From Cryptomeria japonica (taxonomy: Eukaryota; Streptophyta; Pinopsida; Cupressales; Cupressaceae), in assembly GCF_030272615.1 (NCBI RefSeq), contig NC_081413.1:445247038-445307037 (forward strand): a stretch of 60,000 nucleotides of DNA, given 5' to 3'. Both the position numbers and the translations under genes were made by a program. Within the stretch, counting starts at the first letter, position 1; each line of letters opens with the position of its first letter. Shown here one piece after another: positions 1 to 11,101 of the stretch. The notes beneath the pieces were generated by a model. The model did not search any database and had not been told where the DNA came from. It saw only the letters and a list, made by a program, of their open reading frames with translations.

Positions 1-524
1 CAGCTAGATCTATCTACGTTGTCTCCTTCTTTATCTTATTCATTACTAGTGTCAAACACATCATACCGATGAGATCTATCTGCATTATCCCCTTTTGATG
101 TGTGATTCTCAATATCAGTCTCATGGGCCATGAAGAGACGAGTCTCCTCATCACCATTGCTACTGCAACAATCTGATATGCCTCTATCACTTGTACATGT
201 GTCTGCTTCATTGTTCTTCTCACTCTCACAAATAGATCAAATGGTGCAAGGTTCATTTCGATAAAGCTTCTTTAGTCTATCCCATAGATTCTTTGTCAAT
301 CTGCATTTATCCACCTGTGAGGAAACATCACTAGTTAGTCCACTGAAAATAGCCTTCATGGATTCATCATTGCACAAGGATCTTCTTTTTTCTTCAGGAC
401 CAGTGGGAGGACTAACATTCGAAGGGAGACCATTAATAACTACCATCAAGACATCACAATGTAGGGAGTACACGTAGACTTCCATTCTACAACACCAAAT
501 GTCATAGTTTGATCTACTAAGCAT
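1..524 (-). pseudogene. copia gag fragment, 5' part of a minus-strand element
   Basis: This is the amino-terminal gag of a Ty1/copia element. Reading down from 524 it shows the typical start of this gag family, with the motif NYDIWCCRM, followed by a helical stretch ending in WDRLKKLY. An in-frame TGA at 237-239 breaks it. The same frame then continues with an acidic, Ser-rich stretch and another stop (TAA) at 36-38. The PBS and LTR lie just upstream (613-3088), which fits a gag placed directly after the leader. The rest of the polyprotein lies beyond the left edge. I see no zinc knuckle in the visible part. Gag assignment is by family resemblance and is fairly secure; the exact start codon is not. 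Confidence 0.7.
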
Positions 525-612
525 AGGAGTAGGGATTCAATCACACTTAACCATTGTGTCCTAGATAGGATCCACCCAAGTGAGAGAAATCTTGATAAAA
601 AGGGTACCTTTT

Positions 613-623
613 CTCTGATACCA
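613..623 (-). other. primer binding site, initiator tRNA-Met type
   Basis: On the minus strand this reads TGGTATCAGAG, the usual plant copia PBS complementary to the 3' end of initiator tRNA-Met. Two bases separate it from the LTR end at 626. It fixes the element's orientation and marks the adjacent LTR as the 5' LTR. Confidence 0.9.
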
Positions 624-625
624 AT

Positions 626-3088
626 TGCTAGACACAATGTAGCACTGAGAGGGGGTTGAATGAGTGGTTCTCAAACTTTTTGTTTTAACTGTCCTATGTG
701 AGAATACCTGTTATCAGATCTAACTCAATGCAGACTTACCAATTAGTGGGGAGACTAATCACAAATGCATTCACACATAGAGGGACAACCCATAACACCA
801 GAATATATGAGGAAAACCCAAGATGGGAAAAAACCTCAGTGAGAAATGCTGTTGGAGTCTACTGCTCCAATCCAGCCTCACAATCAATCTCTTGATTAAA
901 ATGTTTAGGGTACCATCCCCTGATTCTAGGGAACCAACCCAAGGAGCACCAACCCCTGATTTAGGGCACCAAACCAAGGAGCTACAACCCCTATACCGAG
1001 AACCAACTCATTGAATACAAAATGCATTCCTTTACAAGTTAATAGCCTTGTTACAAATGGATTTTGTAACTCTTCCTCAAATCTCTTTGTTGGATCTCTT
1101 GTCTAGTTCACTGTCGATTCTCTCTCACTTCCGGTTCTACTTTTTGCTAGTTCAAAACACTGTTGGTTCTGCTCTTTGTTGGTTTACTCTTCTCTCAACA
1201 ACATTGTTTCTCTCCACCAGTACTACACTCTATTGGTTCTATGCTTGCCTACTCTGCAGTGTTCTACACTACTTCTTTGTCGGTATGCACACTACTGGTT
1301 CTACACCTCTATTGCTAATTGAACACTTCAACCTAGTTTTGTCTCACACTCAATCACTTCTCTTTCTCCTTGATGAGCACTTGATTAATTTCACCTTACA
1401 TGCAACAACACTCCCTCATCCAACAATATTTTATAATATCTTTATCTTGCATATTTATAGTCTAGTCTTCCCGCCAAAAGCCAATTTAAAAACACATTTG
1501 GTTAGAGTTTCCTCATCAACCTTAAGGCAAACCAGATCCAATTAGATCTTGTCTAATTTGATCACCTAGATAGTTGTATTCACATTACCACCATTAACAT
1601 GACTTCCAATACACATTTTCTAAACTTAGCAATGACGACCTTGTATCTCAACCTGCATCTATCAAAATACCATTAATATCTCTGTTGTTTCCTTCTCGAG
1701 GTCTTCTCACAATCTGATTTTCTTCCTTACATTTAGGTGCCACTAACTCCCTGATATTTTTCTGTTATTCACTGTTCCTCAAGCTGCACTCTTTTGATCC
1801 ATTCCATAAATCATGGGATCCAAATTAAATGCACACCTGTAGAAAAACCTATCCCTACACGCCACTTCATCAACCTTTGTGAGCTTGCCACTTCATTTCC
1901 ACATGGCATCCGTGTTGGCATCCAACTCTACTTGAACAACTATGTTGATATGAATTGGATCACCGACCAACTCCATTACCGGGTTCATCTACCGACTTAC
2001 CTACCCTACCGGTTTAACCCTCAAACCGGTCTATCATATACCTTGCACTCTTCTCCTCTTTCAGTGGAACACTGTACTAGTCAGCACTCTAGCTAAATCT
2101 ATGTTATTCACATCTTCATCAGATGGGAAGTCTTCTACATCTGCAACTTGTCCATATTACCGATGGACTTACATATTAGTAAAAACTCTTCATGACACCA
2201 TGTCATCAACCTCAACAGACTCCATCTTCAATCTGACCATTTTCCTCTTTCTATATCTGCTCAGCCTTGCCTTCTTCTTCATCAGCCTAGACCATATCTC
2301 AACTCATTTGTCAAACTGAAAAACTCATCACACTTCATCTATTCCGACAACTCAACATGCCTTCTCTATCGGTCCAGTGCATATCCCTGATTTCATGCAC
2401 TTGAGGCATTCCTTTGATTCATCGATAGATCTGGTGTGACCTGTCAAACACCTATCTTTACCTCTACTTCCTTATCTCACAAAACTATGATGCATAATAT
2501 GCATAATAGGATATAAGTTCCACTTATTGGTGGTAGTGTTTCCTTGTCATTTGCATCCTAAAATACACTGATGTGGCTTCCCTATTTGTGCAGCATATAT
2601 TCAAATAGGCACATGTGATCCAATGTGAGCACATTCACTATCGGTCATCTCTTCTCATGGTGATTGTATCTTCATCCGATGACAGTCCCATTGTTCTGCG
2701 TCCACACAATATATCGGTGACCTGTACATCCTTTTCCTCCTGTTTTGATGTGATTTAGGTAATATTTTTCCTCTTCATCACAAACAATAGCTCAAGCACC
2801 TTTCTCACCCTATTTGTACACAACTCTTCTAGTGATACATTATACCAATAACCTATCCATTTTATCCACACAAGTCAAACACTAACTTGTGTACCAGTGA
2901 CTCAACTGTGACTCCATTGGTCATCACTTTGAATGACATTTTCTCCCTTACCTTACTGGTGTTTTGCAACACAAGGTGATATCAAATATATCTCATCCTT
3001 TACTCATCCATGACAGTGTTGCACATACATGTCTTATACTAGTAGTCATCCTATACCAGTTGACATCAATGACAACATAATGCCAACA
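626..3088 (-). repeat. 5' LTR of a minus-strand copia element, about 2.46 kb
   Basis: On the minus strand the LTR begins TGTTGGCATTATG (from 3088) and ends in CA at 626, next to the PBS. The region just inside the PBS end carries the AGAGGGGGTTGAATGAG block seen in equivalent position in other LTRs of this window. The long open stretches inside it have no recognisable protein content. The inner flank at 3089 falls inside a gypsy polyprotein, so this insertion truncated that gypsy element. The partner LTR is outside the window, so a target duplication cannot be tested. At 2.46 kb it is long for a copia LTR, and I cannot exclude a small insertion inside it. Confidence 0.75.
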
Positions 3089-4466
3089 CTCTTGTTCTTT
3101 AATCTTCATAGGATTTTTATCCTTGAATTTGATTTTTGCAAAGTCCAATAGATTTTGATTTTGATTTTTATTAAAGGACTTCTTTTTATTTTTGACTTTT
3201 AGATTTTTCTTTTCAAAGCTTGATTTTTGATCCCCAATAAGTAAGGGCTTTTGTAATTCTTGTTGATCCAAGTCTAGAAGTGGAGTGGAAATGGAATGAG
3301 TAGATAAAATGGAAAGGCTATATGAGTTCTCAAGAGTGTTGGCGATATATTCAATAGATTCTTTGTTGGCACCACTCTTAGGACTGATGATATCAAGAGA
3401 TGTTTGTACCACTAGGGGAAATTTGCATTTAGACTTAGTAGCCACAACACTAGGTGGTTCACACCCAATTCCTTGACATTGAAAATTGTTTGTAGGTTGT
3501 TCCTTTCAACTAAATGTCTTAGGATATGGTGGGAGTTTATCAACATGAAAAATATACTCACCACAATGCCACATCCCATGTCTTTAACCTTGAATATTTC
3601 TTTAAGCTCTTCTTCCTTTGATGTAGAATCTTTCAAGGATTCAGGATCCACATATGCTGATGATGGAGTTGCTTCTCTATTAATTAGAATTATTTTCTTT
3701 GATCTTGGTAATAGGTTATTGCAATATATGAATAGATTTGGATCACCTTTTATTGTTACTTCAACTCCATTGTAAGGAAATTTGATACATTGATGATATG
3801 TTGATGGTACTACTCTCATTTCATGTATCCATGGATGTTCTAGGAGTATGTTGTATGTGAGATTTAGATCAAGGACTTAACAAACCACATCCCTCATGAC
3901 TGGCCCAATTCTTAAAGGTAAGGTGATTGTTCCCTTGGATGAGCGTTCTTCATCATCATATGCTTTAATGGTGATCTTGCTCTTTGAATTCACACTTTGT
4001 TCAGAATATCCCAATTGTTTAATAGTATTCAATGTACAAATGTTGTGACTTTCTCCTCCATCTATCAACACTCATTTGATATGATTTTTATGGAGAAAGG
4101 CCTCAATGTAGAGGAGTGCATTGTGTGGTTGGTATATGGAAACATCATCAGCTTCTATGAATGTAAGGAAATATGGAATGGAAAGGTATCCCACCATAGC
4201 TTGAAACTAGTCCACATTCAGATTAGTGGGTACAAATGTCTCTCTCAATACTTTGTCAGGAATGGCCTTATGTGAAGGGGATATACACAAAATCTCAAGG
4301 ATGGAAATAAGGGTGGGTGTCTTCCCTAACTTATCTACAAGGTCATACTCATTCTGGCTAGATGATGAAGTTGTGGTGTTGGGTGGAACACCTTTCAAGA
4401 TGACTTTACCTTGACGGGTTGTGACACTACATTCAGATGTTTCATTTTTGGAGGATGAAGAAGATG
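3089..4466 (-). pseudogene. Ty3/gypsy protease and downstream spacer, broken
   Basis: From 4398 downwards the minus strand encodes a linker (LGKTPTLISILEILCISPSH) and then a retropepsin-like domain at 4071-3877 with LIDGGESHNICTL. IDGG at the active site is common in plant Ty3 elements, which often lack the canonical DTG. The frame continues through 3819-3412, with an HPWIHEMRVVPSTYHQCIKFP stretch typical of the protease C-terminal region in this family, and then into a Lys/Asn-rich spacer. Stops lie between the open segments. Homology ends at 3088, where the copia LTR was inserted. The region before 4466 joins in frame with gag sequence beyond 11101. Confidence 0.75.
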
Positions 4467-5280
4467 TGTTAGGATTCCCACAAATACTGAGAGGGGGAGG
4501 GTGAATCAGTATCTAACTGATATATTGAATTTCTTAACTTAAAACATGTAGAACATATTATAACAGTGTACCGGTATGCAAGAAATAATGCAATAAACAT
4601 AATTAAAAGCATCCACATGAAAAGCACACCATGACACAAGGATTTAATGAGGAAACCTGGTGTGGGAAAAACCTTAGTGAGATTTGTGACACACAATATT
4701 CACTTACTGGCCAATAAGAGAATATTACTACTACAAGAGGGGCCTGCACATTCGGGAAGGCCAACTACCTAGAGCTCACTGCTCAAATACAAAATGGGAA
4801 GTCTCACTGACTTACAATGATGGATTATATAAATCTAGTATCTTGTACTGCTTTAGAATAGCATCTATAATGCTATATCCAGTACCGGTTTCTGCTCTTC
4901 TTCTTACATAAACCCTTAACCTATAATTTGCATACTAGGTCTACCTTATTTCACCTAATATATTCCACTATCTTACTTTTTTTCTTACAAATGTTCTATA
5001 ATGATCTCTCTTATATAAGAGTCATTTTACAATGATGCCAAGTCAGCTTACAAAGATTTTACAATAATAAACAAAATATAATATAACAAAAATCTTGTCG
5101 GCCTCTGTGCCAGTATGCTTCCTTTCTCTACTGGTGCTGGTGGTCTGAGTGTCAGTGTAGAGTCTGATCTTGCTAGTGCTGGTGTAATGCCTTGCTGATG
5201 CCATAAGATTGTAAGGTTTCCATAAAAGACAAAACCTTCAATCACCTGCAATGTCTCATTGGATTGTGCATATGCCAACA
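4467..5280 (-). repeat. 3' LTR of the non-autonomous element
   Basis: It aligns along its length with 10286-11101. On the minus strand it starts TGTTGGCATATGCACAATCC at 5280 and ends in CA at 4467. Differences from the 5' copy are scattered, mostly transitions plus small indels in the G-run near 4490. It is flanked on its inner side by the polypurine tract at 5281. Confidence 0.92.
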
Positions 5281-5460
5281 ATCTCCCCCTTTGGCATTGA
5301 TGGAAACACTCATGAGAAAATTCAAAAGTGTATCCAAAACTTGTAATCCAAAAATGTTTCCAAAAATATGTTAGCAAAAATATAAGAACTCCCCCTGAGC
5401 AGATAAGTCTTTTGCTAGTTATTTTCTTATAGTACTACTCCCCCTTTGGCATCGATGACA
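5281..5460 (-). other. polypurine tract and upstream PPT-like copies
   Basis: The minus strand carries GCCAAAGGGGGAGAT directly against the 3' LTR (5281-5296), the expected plus-strand primer. Two further GGGGGAG blocks lie upstream: one near 5388-5396, and one at 5438-5460 that repeats the whole GCCAAAGGGGGAG context. Multiple PPT copies are a reported trait of Sirevirus-type copia elements, as far as I recall. Confidence 0.7.
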
Positions 5461-5479
5461 AAGGTTGTCAAGGTGTCAG

Positions 5480-8400
5480 TAGAGTTGTAGTCTCAACCTT
5501 GTAATTGGGTGGTTACAATTTGAAAAAGATCTCCCAAAATCAAGTTTATACTTTCCATAAACTTCTTGTTGTCCTTTATTGTTGTCGATGTTCTTTTAAC
5601 TATACCGGTGAGGTGCTGCATATGCTCTACCGATGTTTTCTATCCCTGTACCAGTGCCTCAGATATTTCTTTCCGTAATGATGCTAGATAGTCCAATCTT
5701 GGACTCAGTTTTAGTCTCAAATTGTTTGCCTTATTTACTATTCTATCCTTTTCTCTTTCTAACTTAAGTAACTCTTCCTCAAAACTTGTTATCCTTTGTT
5801 CAAAAACTGATAATGAATCAGGTGAGTGAACAAAATTATCAGCAAGTTTATTGATTTCATCCTGTACCTTGCTCATTTTCTTATCTATGTCTACTGTCAA
5901 AAAGTTTGTCTTGCAAGTATCTTTGTATAGAGTTTTGTATTCCTTCAATAAGTTACATAGGTCTGGTACAAGTGTGTCAAATTCCCTGGTACACTTCTTT
6001 ATCTGATCTTCAAAGAATTTTTGCTTTTCAATTTCTTACTTATCCTTCAATGCCTCTTCCTTTATTTGCTCAACAGTCACTATGTTCTCAGTGATGTATT
6101 TACAAAAAGAGTCAAGTTGTCCTAAAGAATCCTTATTGTCCATGTTATAGTTAGGAGCTATCATCTTCAAAGTAGGGATTGTATCATCTATAGCTTTATA
6201 AGCTTGTGAACTACAGTCTGTTATCCTTTTGATGGAGTCCAAAAGTACTTCATTTACATTTGTTGATTTGTAGCCTACTAAGGAGGAACCAACATTCTAA
6301 ATTCCATCGATGGAGGAAGTAACCAAGCTTGTTGTGACCTTTGGTAGGTCAGTTTGTGTTTCCATTTCTTTAAGAAATGGCTTTTGATCTTCTCCTGTTG
6401 TCGGTGGCACTATTTCCACACAAATTTGTTCCTGTTTCAGAGCCTGTTGCTCTGCTTGTCTCTCTATTTGTTGCTCTGTGTTATCAACTTCAACTTTTCT
6501 TTCAGTATTGTCAATGTTGTTAGTTGTCAGTGGCTCATTAGCCATATCTATCTTGTCAGTTGTATCTTTTTCTATCATAATGTTGACTTTTTGTGTATCA
6601 ACATCAACTGTGTATAGTACCTCAGGATTAGGATTTGTATCCTTTATGTCCATACTCTCATCTGTCGGTTGATCTTTAGTAGTTGTTACCGGTGATATAA
6701 TTGGATGTGGTGGGAGTAAGTTGTCTTTTACTTTGATGCTTAGAGGTCCACCAACCTTTCCTTTTCCTTTGTCCCTTTCCTTCTGGTATACCTTTATTGG
6801 TTTGGGGTTCCTGTACTCTTCCTGTTTTTCCTTCTCAACAAGGAATATGTCCCATGCATTTTCTGCTTCCTCTATTACTTCATTCACTCTTCTAGCCATT
6901 AATGTAATATATCGGTGTGCAGTAGAGAATATTGACTGGTTGGCTTGTGCAATTAAGTCATCTATCTCCTTAGGTGAATTTATTGGGTAAATAGCAATTA
7001 ACTTTTCAATTTTGATTTTCTTATCAAGCTCTACAATAGCTTGTCTTCTTGCTTCTAGTCTTTTGAACAATTCATCTGGTAGTTCATCTACAGCTTCCAT
7101 CAGAAACTTCTTATAGATATCTAGGTGTAAAATGACACTGTTTTCAACTTGTTCTTTTTCATCTACTGACAGTGTATCATAGACCTTTCCTATGATCTTG
7201 AGTTTCCCTTCCTCTGTGATTTCATTTAGCAATTTGTCAAGAGGGGCCATGTTTTGTTTAGTCTTCTTCTTCTTTGGTTTCAACTTTTTCTTTGGTGTTG
7301 TCTTTCTAACCAGAGACCTCACTGCTTGTTGTTTATGTCTAGTCCTTCTAGGCAAGGGTGTGGATGCTGGTGAAGGATCCCTTTTCCTAAAAACTCTTTT
7401 GAAAGTTGTAGGCATTTCATTCTCTGAAGAAGTAGCTACCGGTGAAAGGTGAGTTTCAGGCTGTAGAGTTCCTAACTCATCATCAGTGATACCAATTTGT
7501 TTCAGTATATCTTCTTTAATAGAATTAGCCTATCTAGAACCTCTTCTCACAACTGCTTCAACCTTTTTCACTCTCTTCTTAGATTGAATTTAATTTTCTA
7601 TGGTTTCAGCACTACCAAATACTTCTTCCTTAGGTTCATTTGGTGCTTCCAGAAATGCTTTAGCATAAGTCTCAATGATATGATCATCGGTTTCATAACC
7701 AACTCGGTTACCCAAATTGTTCTAGGGATGATTGCTTCCATCTAGATCTCATCCTTTTTTATTACAAAACATATATCATCCTTGTATTTGTTAACAATTT
7801 CCTATGATAGTCTGATCCTTTTGTTCATCCTAACCTTTAGTGCTTGAAAATAGTCATGAATATTCTTTTCTTTGTTTTCACCCATATTGTTGAATAGGTC
7901 TTTTAACTATTTTCCTACTGGTATATCAAATTCAAGGTTCTTATGGCCAATACCGGGAACCTGTTTAGTTATGTGTAGCATCAAGCATACAAGTAGATTT
8001 CCAAATCTAAAAGTTCCTTTCTTATCCTTCTTGATTTTGCCTAAGTTATCAATCAACTCATCTTTTAACCATTCACATACATCAATTTTTACATTGTCTT
8101 TAACCATATCATAAGCACTCTTAATGCATAAACTGGAAACTAAGTTAAGTCTTTTTGCATGAGTTGCTTTGTACCCTAAAATCATGCTAACAAATCTCAC
8201 ATTTATATCAGTCACATCATTAACCCTTAGAGACCTTCTGTCTGATGTTGCACCAGTTAAGTTCATTTCTAGGTCATTGGAGACCTTCTTAGTCTTGTCT
8301 GGTCTGTTCCCGGTGGAAGGTAACCCTGTTATTGCTTTTACAGCTTCCTTTGTAATTTTTTGAATTGAATCAAGCCAAAAGAATGAACCATGTACCTTGC

Positions 8401-8749
8401 TTAAAACTATCCTAATCACTTCCTTGGGAAATTTAGGAATGCAGAGGATTTAAGTGAATCCTAGGGTTTCAACAACTTTATGTTCAGGTTTTATATTTCT
8501 GGAATTGTCACATATAATAGTCTTATACATGTTTTTAATTTCTTCATCTCCTAATTGCTCTATGTTGCAATGGATGTATATTCTGAGATCTTCTGCAAAA
8601 ACAATTCCTTTTGGAATTTGAGAAAAAACACCTACATTGTCATATTTCTTAGCTACCTCGGGAACTAGTTGAAATACAGGCCTAGGGAATTTTATAACCT
8701 CGACTATTGTAGGGTTTGCTATGAATTCAGGTGCAGAGGAGGATGCCAT
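5480..8749 (-). pseudogene. second protein of the non-autonomous element, about 1,000 aa, broken
   Basis: An ATG at 8749 opens a frame that runs to about 7680 with stops at 8450 and near 7907, then shifts frame and stays largely open from 7415 to about 5480, with stops near 6296, 6035 and 5640. The N-terminal part (8749-7907) contains KAITGLPSTG after a short beta-like stretch and resembles the domain annotated in plants as 'putative plant transposon protein'. Next comes a very basic stretch near 7390-7260 (Lys/Arg clusters, a possible nuclear localisation signal), then an acidic, Thr/Gln-rich linker and coiled-coil-like helices (5948-5640). No catalytic motif is visible. Function is unknown; a structural or targeting role is only a guess. 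Confidence 0.6.
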
Positions 8750-9288
8750 GATAAATACCTTTTTCTCCCTTTAGATGGATTGATTTATGAAGTGCTTTGC
8801 CTCTTTTCTCGAAATGCCTTAGCTCTGGAGATTTCACGCTCTTCAAATATTTGAATGCTTGGTGAAGTGAAATGGAGCCAAAAACATTAACTTATAGTGT
8901 CGAACTACCAACTACCACATTTAATGTATGCCAGTTAATTAGTCACTTAACATTGTTTACAAATATAGAAGTAATTTCCAACTTCTCACCATTAACCGAG
9001 GGAATTATACCATATGTCTCATTGATTGCCAAACCCTCAAGAAAATTTTCTTCAATTTGATGGAGAGCTTCCTACCGGTGGAGTATTACTCTTTCCTGTT
9101 GATGAAGCCCTACTCTGTCCTGTCGATGGAGTGATGATTGGTTCTACTGGTGGAGGAGGAGTATTCCCAAAAATATTTAGGTCTGACTTTCTAATCCATT
9201 ATTTTGAGAATTCTTGCTTAACCTCTTCAAATTTTTCTTTTCCTTTCAAACTAGGACCTTTGTTGTCTATCAGTGATCCTTTACTTCT

Positions 9289-10214
9289 ATAGAATTTTGC
9301 AATATGCCCAATCTTGTTACATGCATAACAAGTCACATTATTTTTCTAAATAGCTTTCCCATAACCTATTCTGGTTTGTGTTCTGCATTGATTAGATAAA
9401 TGTCCAAATCTTCCACAAACATAACATCTCACATTCATTCTGCAATTTTCAGAGTTGTGACCAACTTTGTTGCATTTTGAACATTGACTGATGGGTGCAT
9501 TGATATTCTGATAATTTCTAGATCTACATTCATTTTCTCTATGACATACTTATTATAGTAAAATCATTTTTCATTGAATTTATAAGCATTAGGTTGCCTT
9601 ACCAGTTTGCTATGATCCTGAGTGTTTGTAGTACCAGAGCTTTCACCAACTTCAAAGCCAATTCCAGAAGTGTCACCTTTAGGTTTTTTATTCTTCAACA
9701 AGTTACCAAGTTCCTCTGAGCTTTTCTTGAACTTTTCTTTATGATGATTTGTAGTATCTAGTTCTCTTTCTAAGACTTCTTTCTACCTCATTAGTTCATT
9801 GGAGTCATTCTAAGTGTGCATCAGATCTGTCTTCAACAAATCATTTTCATAGCTAAGTCTTGTGTTCTCATTTGTTGCATCACTTAGTCTTCTGGTCAAT
9901 TCTTCTTCATTATTCTTCCTATCTTCAATTTCCTTACAGAATCTCATAGTCATATCCTGCATCTCATTCTTTGTTGTCATGTTCTCTTGTTTCAGCTTGT
10001 TTATCATATCATTAAGTGATTCCTTTTCATCATTCTCATTTTGCATCTTTTCACAAAGTTCTCTTCTCTTATTTCTTGCAATAGTAAGATTCTCTTGAAG
10101 TTCTTCAATAATATCCTGGGCTACCTTTATATCATCTTCTAGTTTGATGTTTTTCAATTTCTCTGTATCATAGTCTGAGAGAGCTCCTTCAAGTTGCTTC
10201 ATCAGATTTTCCAT
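9289..10214 (-). pseudogene. coiled-coil and zinc-knuckle (gag-like) protein, broken
   Basis: The ATG at 10214 lies about 60 bases inside the PBS. It opens about 135 residues of heptad-rich, highly charged sequence, a clear long coiled coil, ending at a stop near 9810. After further stops and a frame change, three CCHC knuckles follow: CSKCNKVGHNSENC (9442-9483), CYVCGRFGHLSNQC (9385-9426) and CYACNKIGHIAKFY (about 9289-9330), the last with its final Cys replaced by Tyr. Position after the PBS and the knuckles suggest an RNA-binding gag-like role, but I see no standard copia gag (UBN2) or Ty3 capsid domain. Treat it as a gag-like protein of uncertain descent. Confidence 0.65.
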
Positions 10215-10272
10215 CTCTACTGGTGTCAAGATCTTCCTCAAGTTGTTAGGCTTCTGAAAATAGAGGACCAAG

Positions 10273-10283
10273 CTCTGATACCA
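10273..10283 (-). other. primer binding site of the non-autonomous element
   Basis: The minus strand reads TGGTATCAGAG, two bases from the LTR end at 10286. It is the same initiator tRNA-Met site used by the copia elements in the window. Confidence 0.92.
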
Positions 10284-10285
10284 AT

Positions 10286-11101
10286 TGTTAGGATTCCCAC
10301 AGATACTTAGAGGGGAGAAGGGTGAATCAGTATCTAACCGATATGTTGAATTTCTTAACTTAAAACATGTAGAACATATTATAATAGTGTACCGGTATGC
10401 AAGAAATAATGCAATAAACAGAATTAAAAGCATCCACATGAAAAGCACACCATGACACAAGGATTTAACGAGGAAACCCGGTGTGGGAAAAACCTCGGTG
10501 GGATTTGTGACCCACAATATTCACTTACTGGCCAATAAGAGAATATTACTGCTACAAGAGGGGCCTGCACATGCAAGAAGGCCAACTGCCTAGAGCTCAC
10601 TGCTCAAATACAAAATGGGAAGTCTCACTGACTTACAATGATGGATTATATAAATCCAGTATCTTGTACTACTTCAGAATAGCATCTATAATGCTAGATC
10701 CAGCACCCGTTTCTTCTCTGCTTCTTACATAAACCCTTAACCTATAATTCGCATAACAAGTCTACCTTATTTCACCTAATATATTCCACTATCTTACTTT
10801 TTTTCTTACAAATGTTCTATAATGATCTCTCTTATATAAGAGTCATTTTACAATGATGCCAAGTCGTCTTACAAAGATTTTACACTAATAAACAAAATAT
10901 AATATAACAAAAATCCTATCGGCCTCTGTGCCGGTATGCTTCATTTCTTTGTCAGTGCTGGTGGTCTGAGTGCTAGTGTAGAGTCTGATCTTGCTAGTGT
11001 CATTGTAATGCCTTGCCGATGCCATAGGATTGTAAGGTTGTCATCAATGAAAAAACCTTCAATCACCTACAATGTCTCATTGGAGTGTGCATATGCCAAC
11101 A
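10286..11101 (-). repeat. 5' LTR of the non-autonomous element
   Basis: This 816-bp copy matches 4467-5280. It begins TGTTGGCATATGCACACTCC at 11101 (minus strand) and ends in CA at 10286. An AGAGGGG-type purine run lies about 20 bases from the PBS end, as in the copia LTRs. The short open frame read into it from the gag side has no protein identity. Confidence 0.92.

Larger units (their letters stand above)
4467..11101 (-). mobile_element. non-autonomous LTR retrotransposon (no pol), 6.6 kb, complete
   Basis: Two LTRs of 814 and 816 bp in the same orientation enclose about 5.0 kb. A PBS (10273-10283) and a polypurine tract (5281-5296) stand in the right places. The interior encodes a coiled-coil/zinc-knuckle protein and a long second protein, but no protease, integrase, reverse transcriptase or RNase H that I can find in any frame. 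It sits inside a gypsy gag-pol region whose frame resumes across it. The 5-bp flanks are AGATG on the left and AGACT on the right, so the target duplication is decayed or imperfect. Large pol-less elements of this kind are known as LARD or TR-GAG elements; movement in trans by a copia relative is inferred from the shared PBS and PPT. Confidence 0.85.

Noticed and set aside
613-623. tRNA gene fragments at the TGGTATCAGAG sites
   Set aside because: Only 10-12 bases match and always next to an LTR, so they are primer binding sites.
1048-2319. Several open frames of 70-165 codons on the plus strand
   Set aside because: They lie inside an LTR on the strand opposite to its transcription and show low-complexity, non-conserved sequence.
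3877-4071. Endogenous pararetrovirus (caulimovirid) protease
   Set aside because: No movement or coat protein is present; IDGG motif, gag type and LTRs fit a Ty3/gypsy element.
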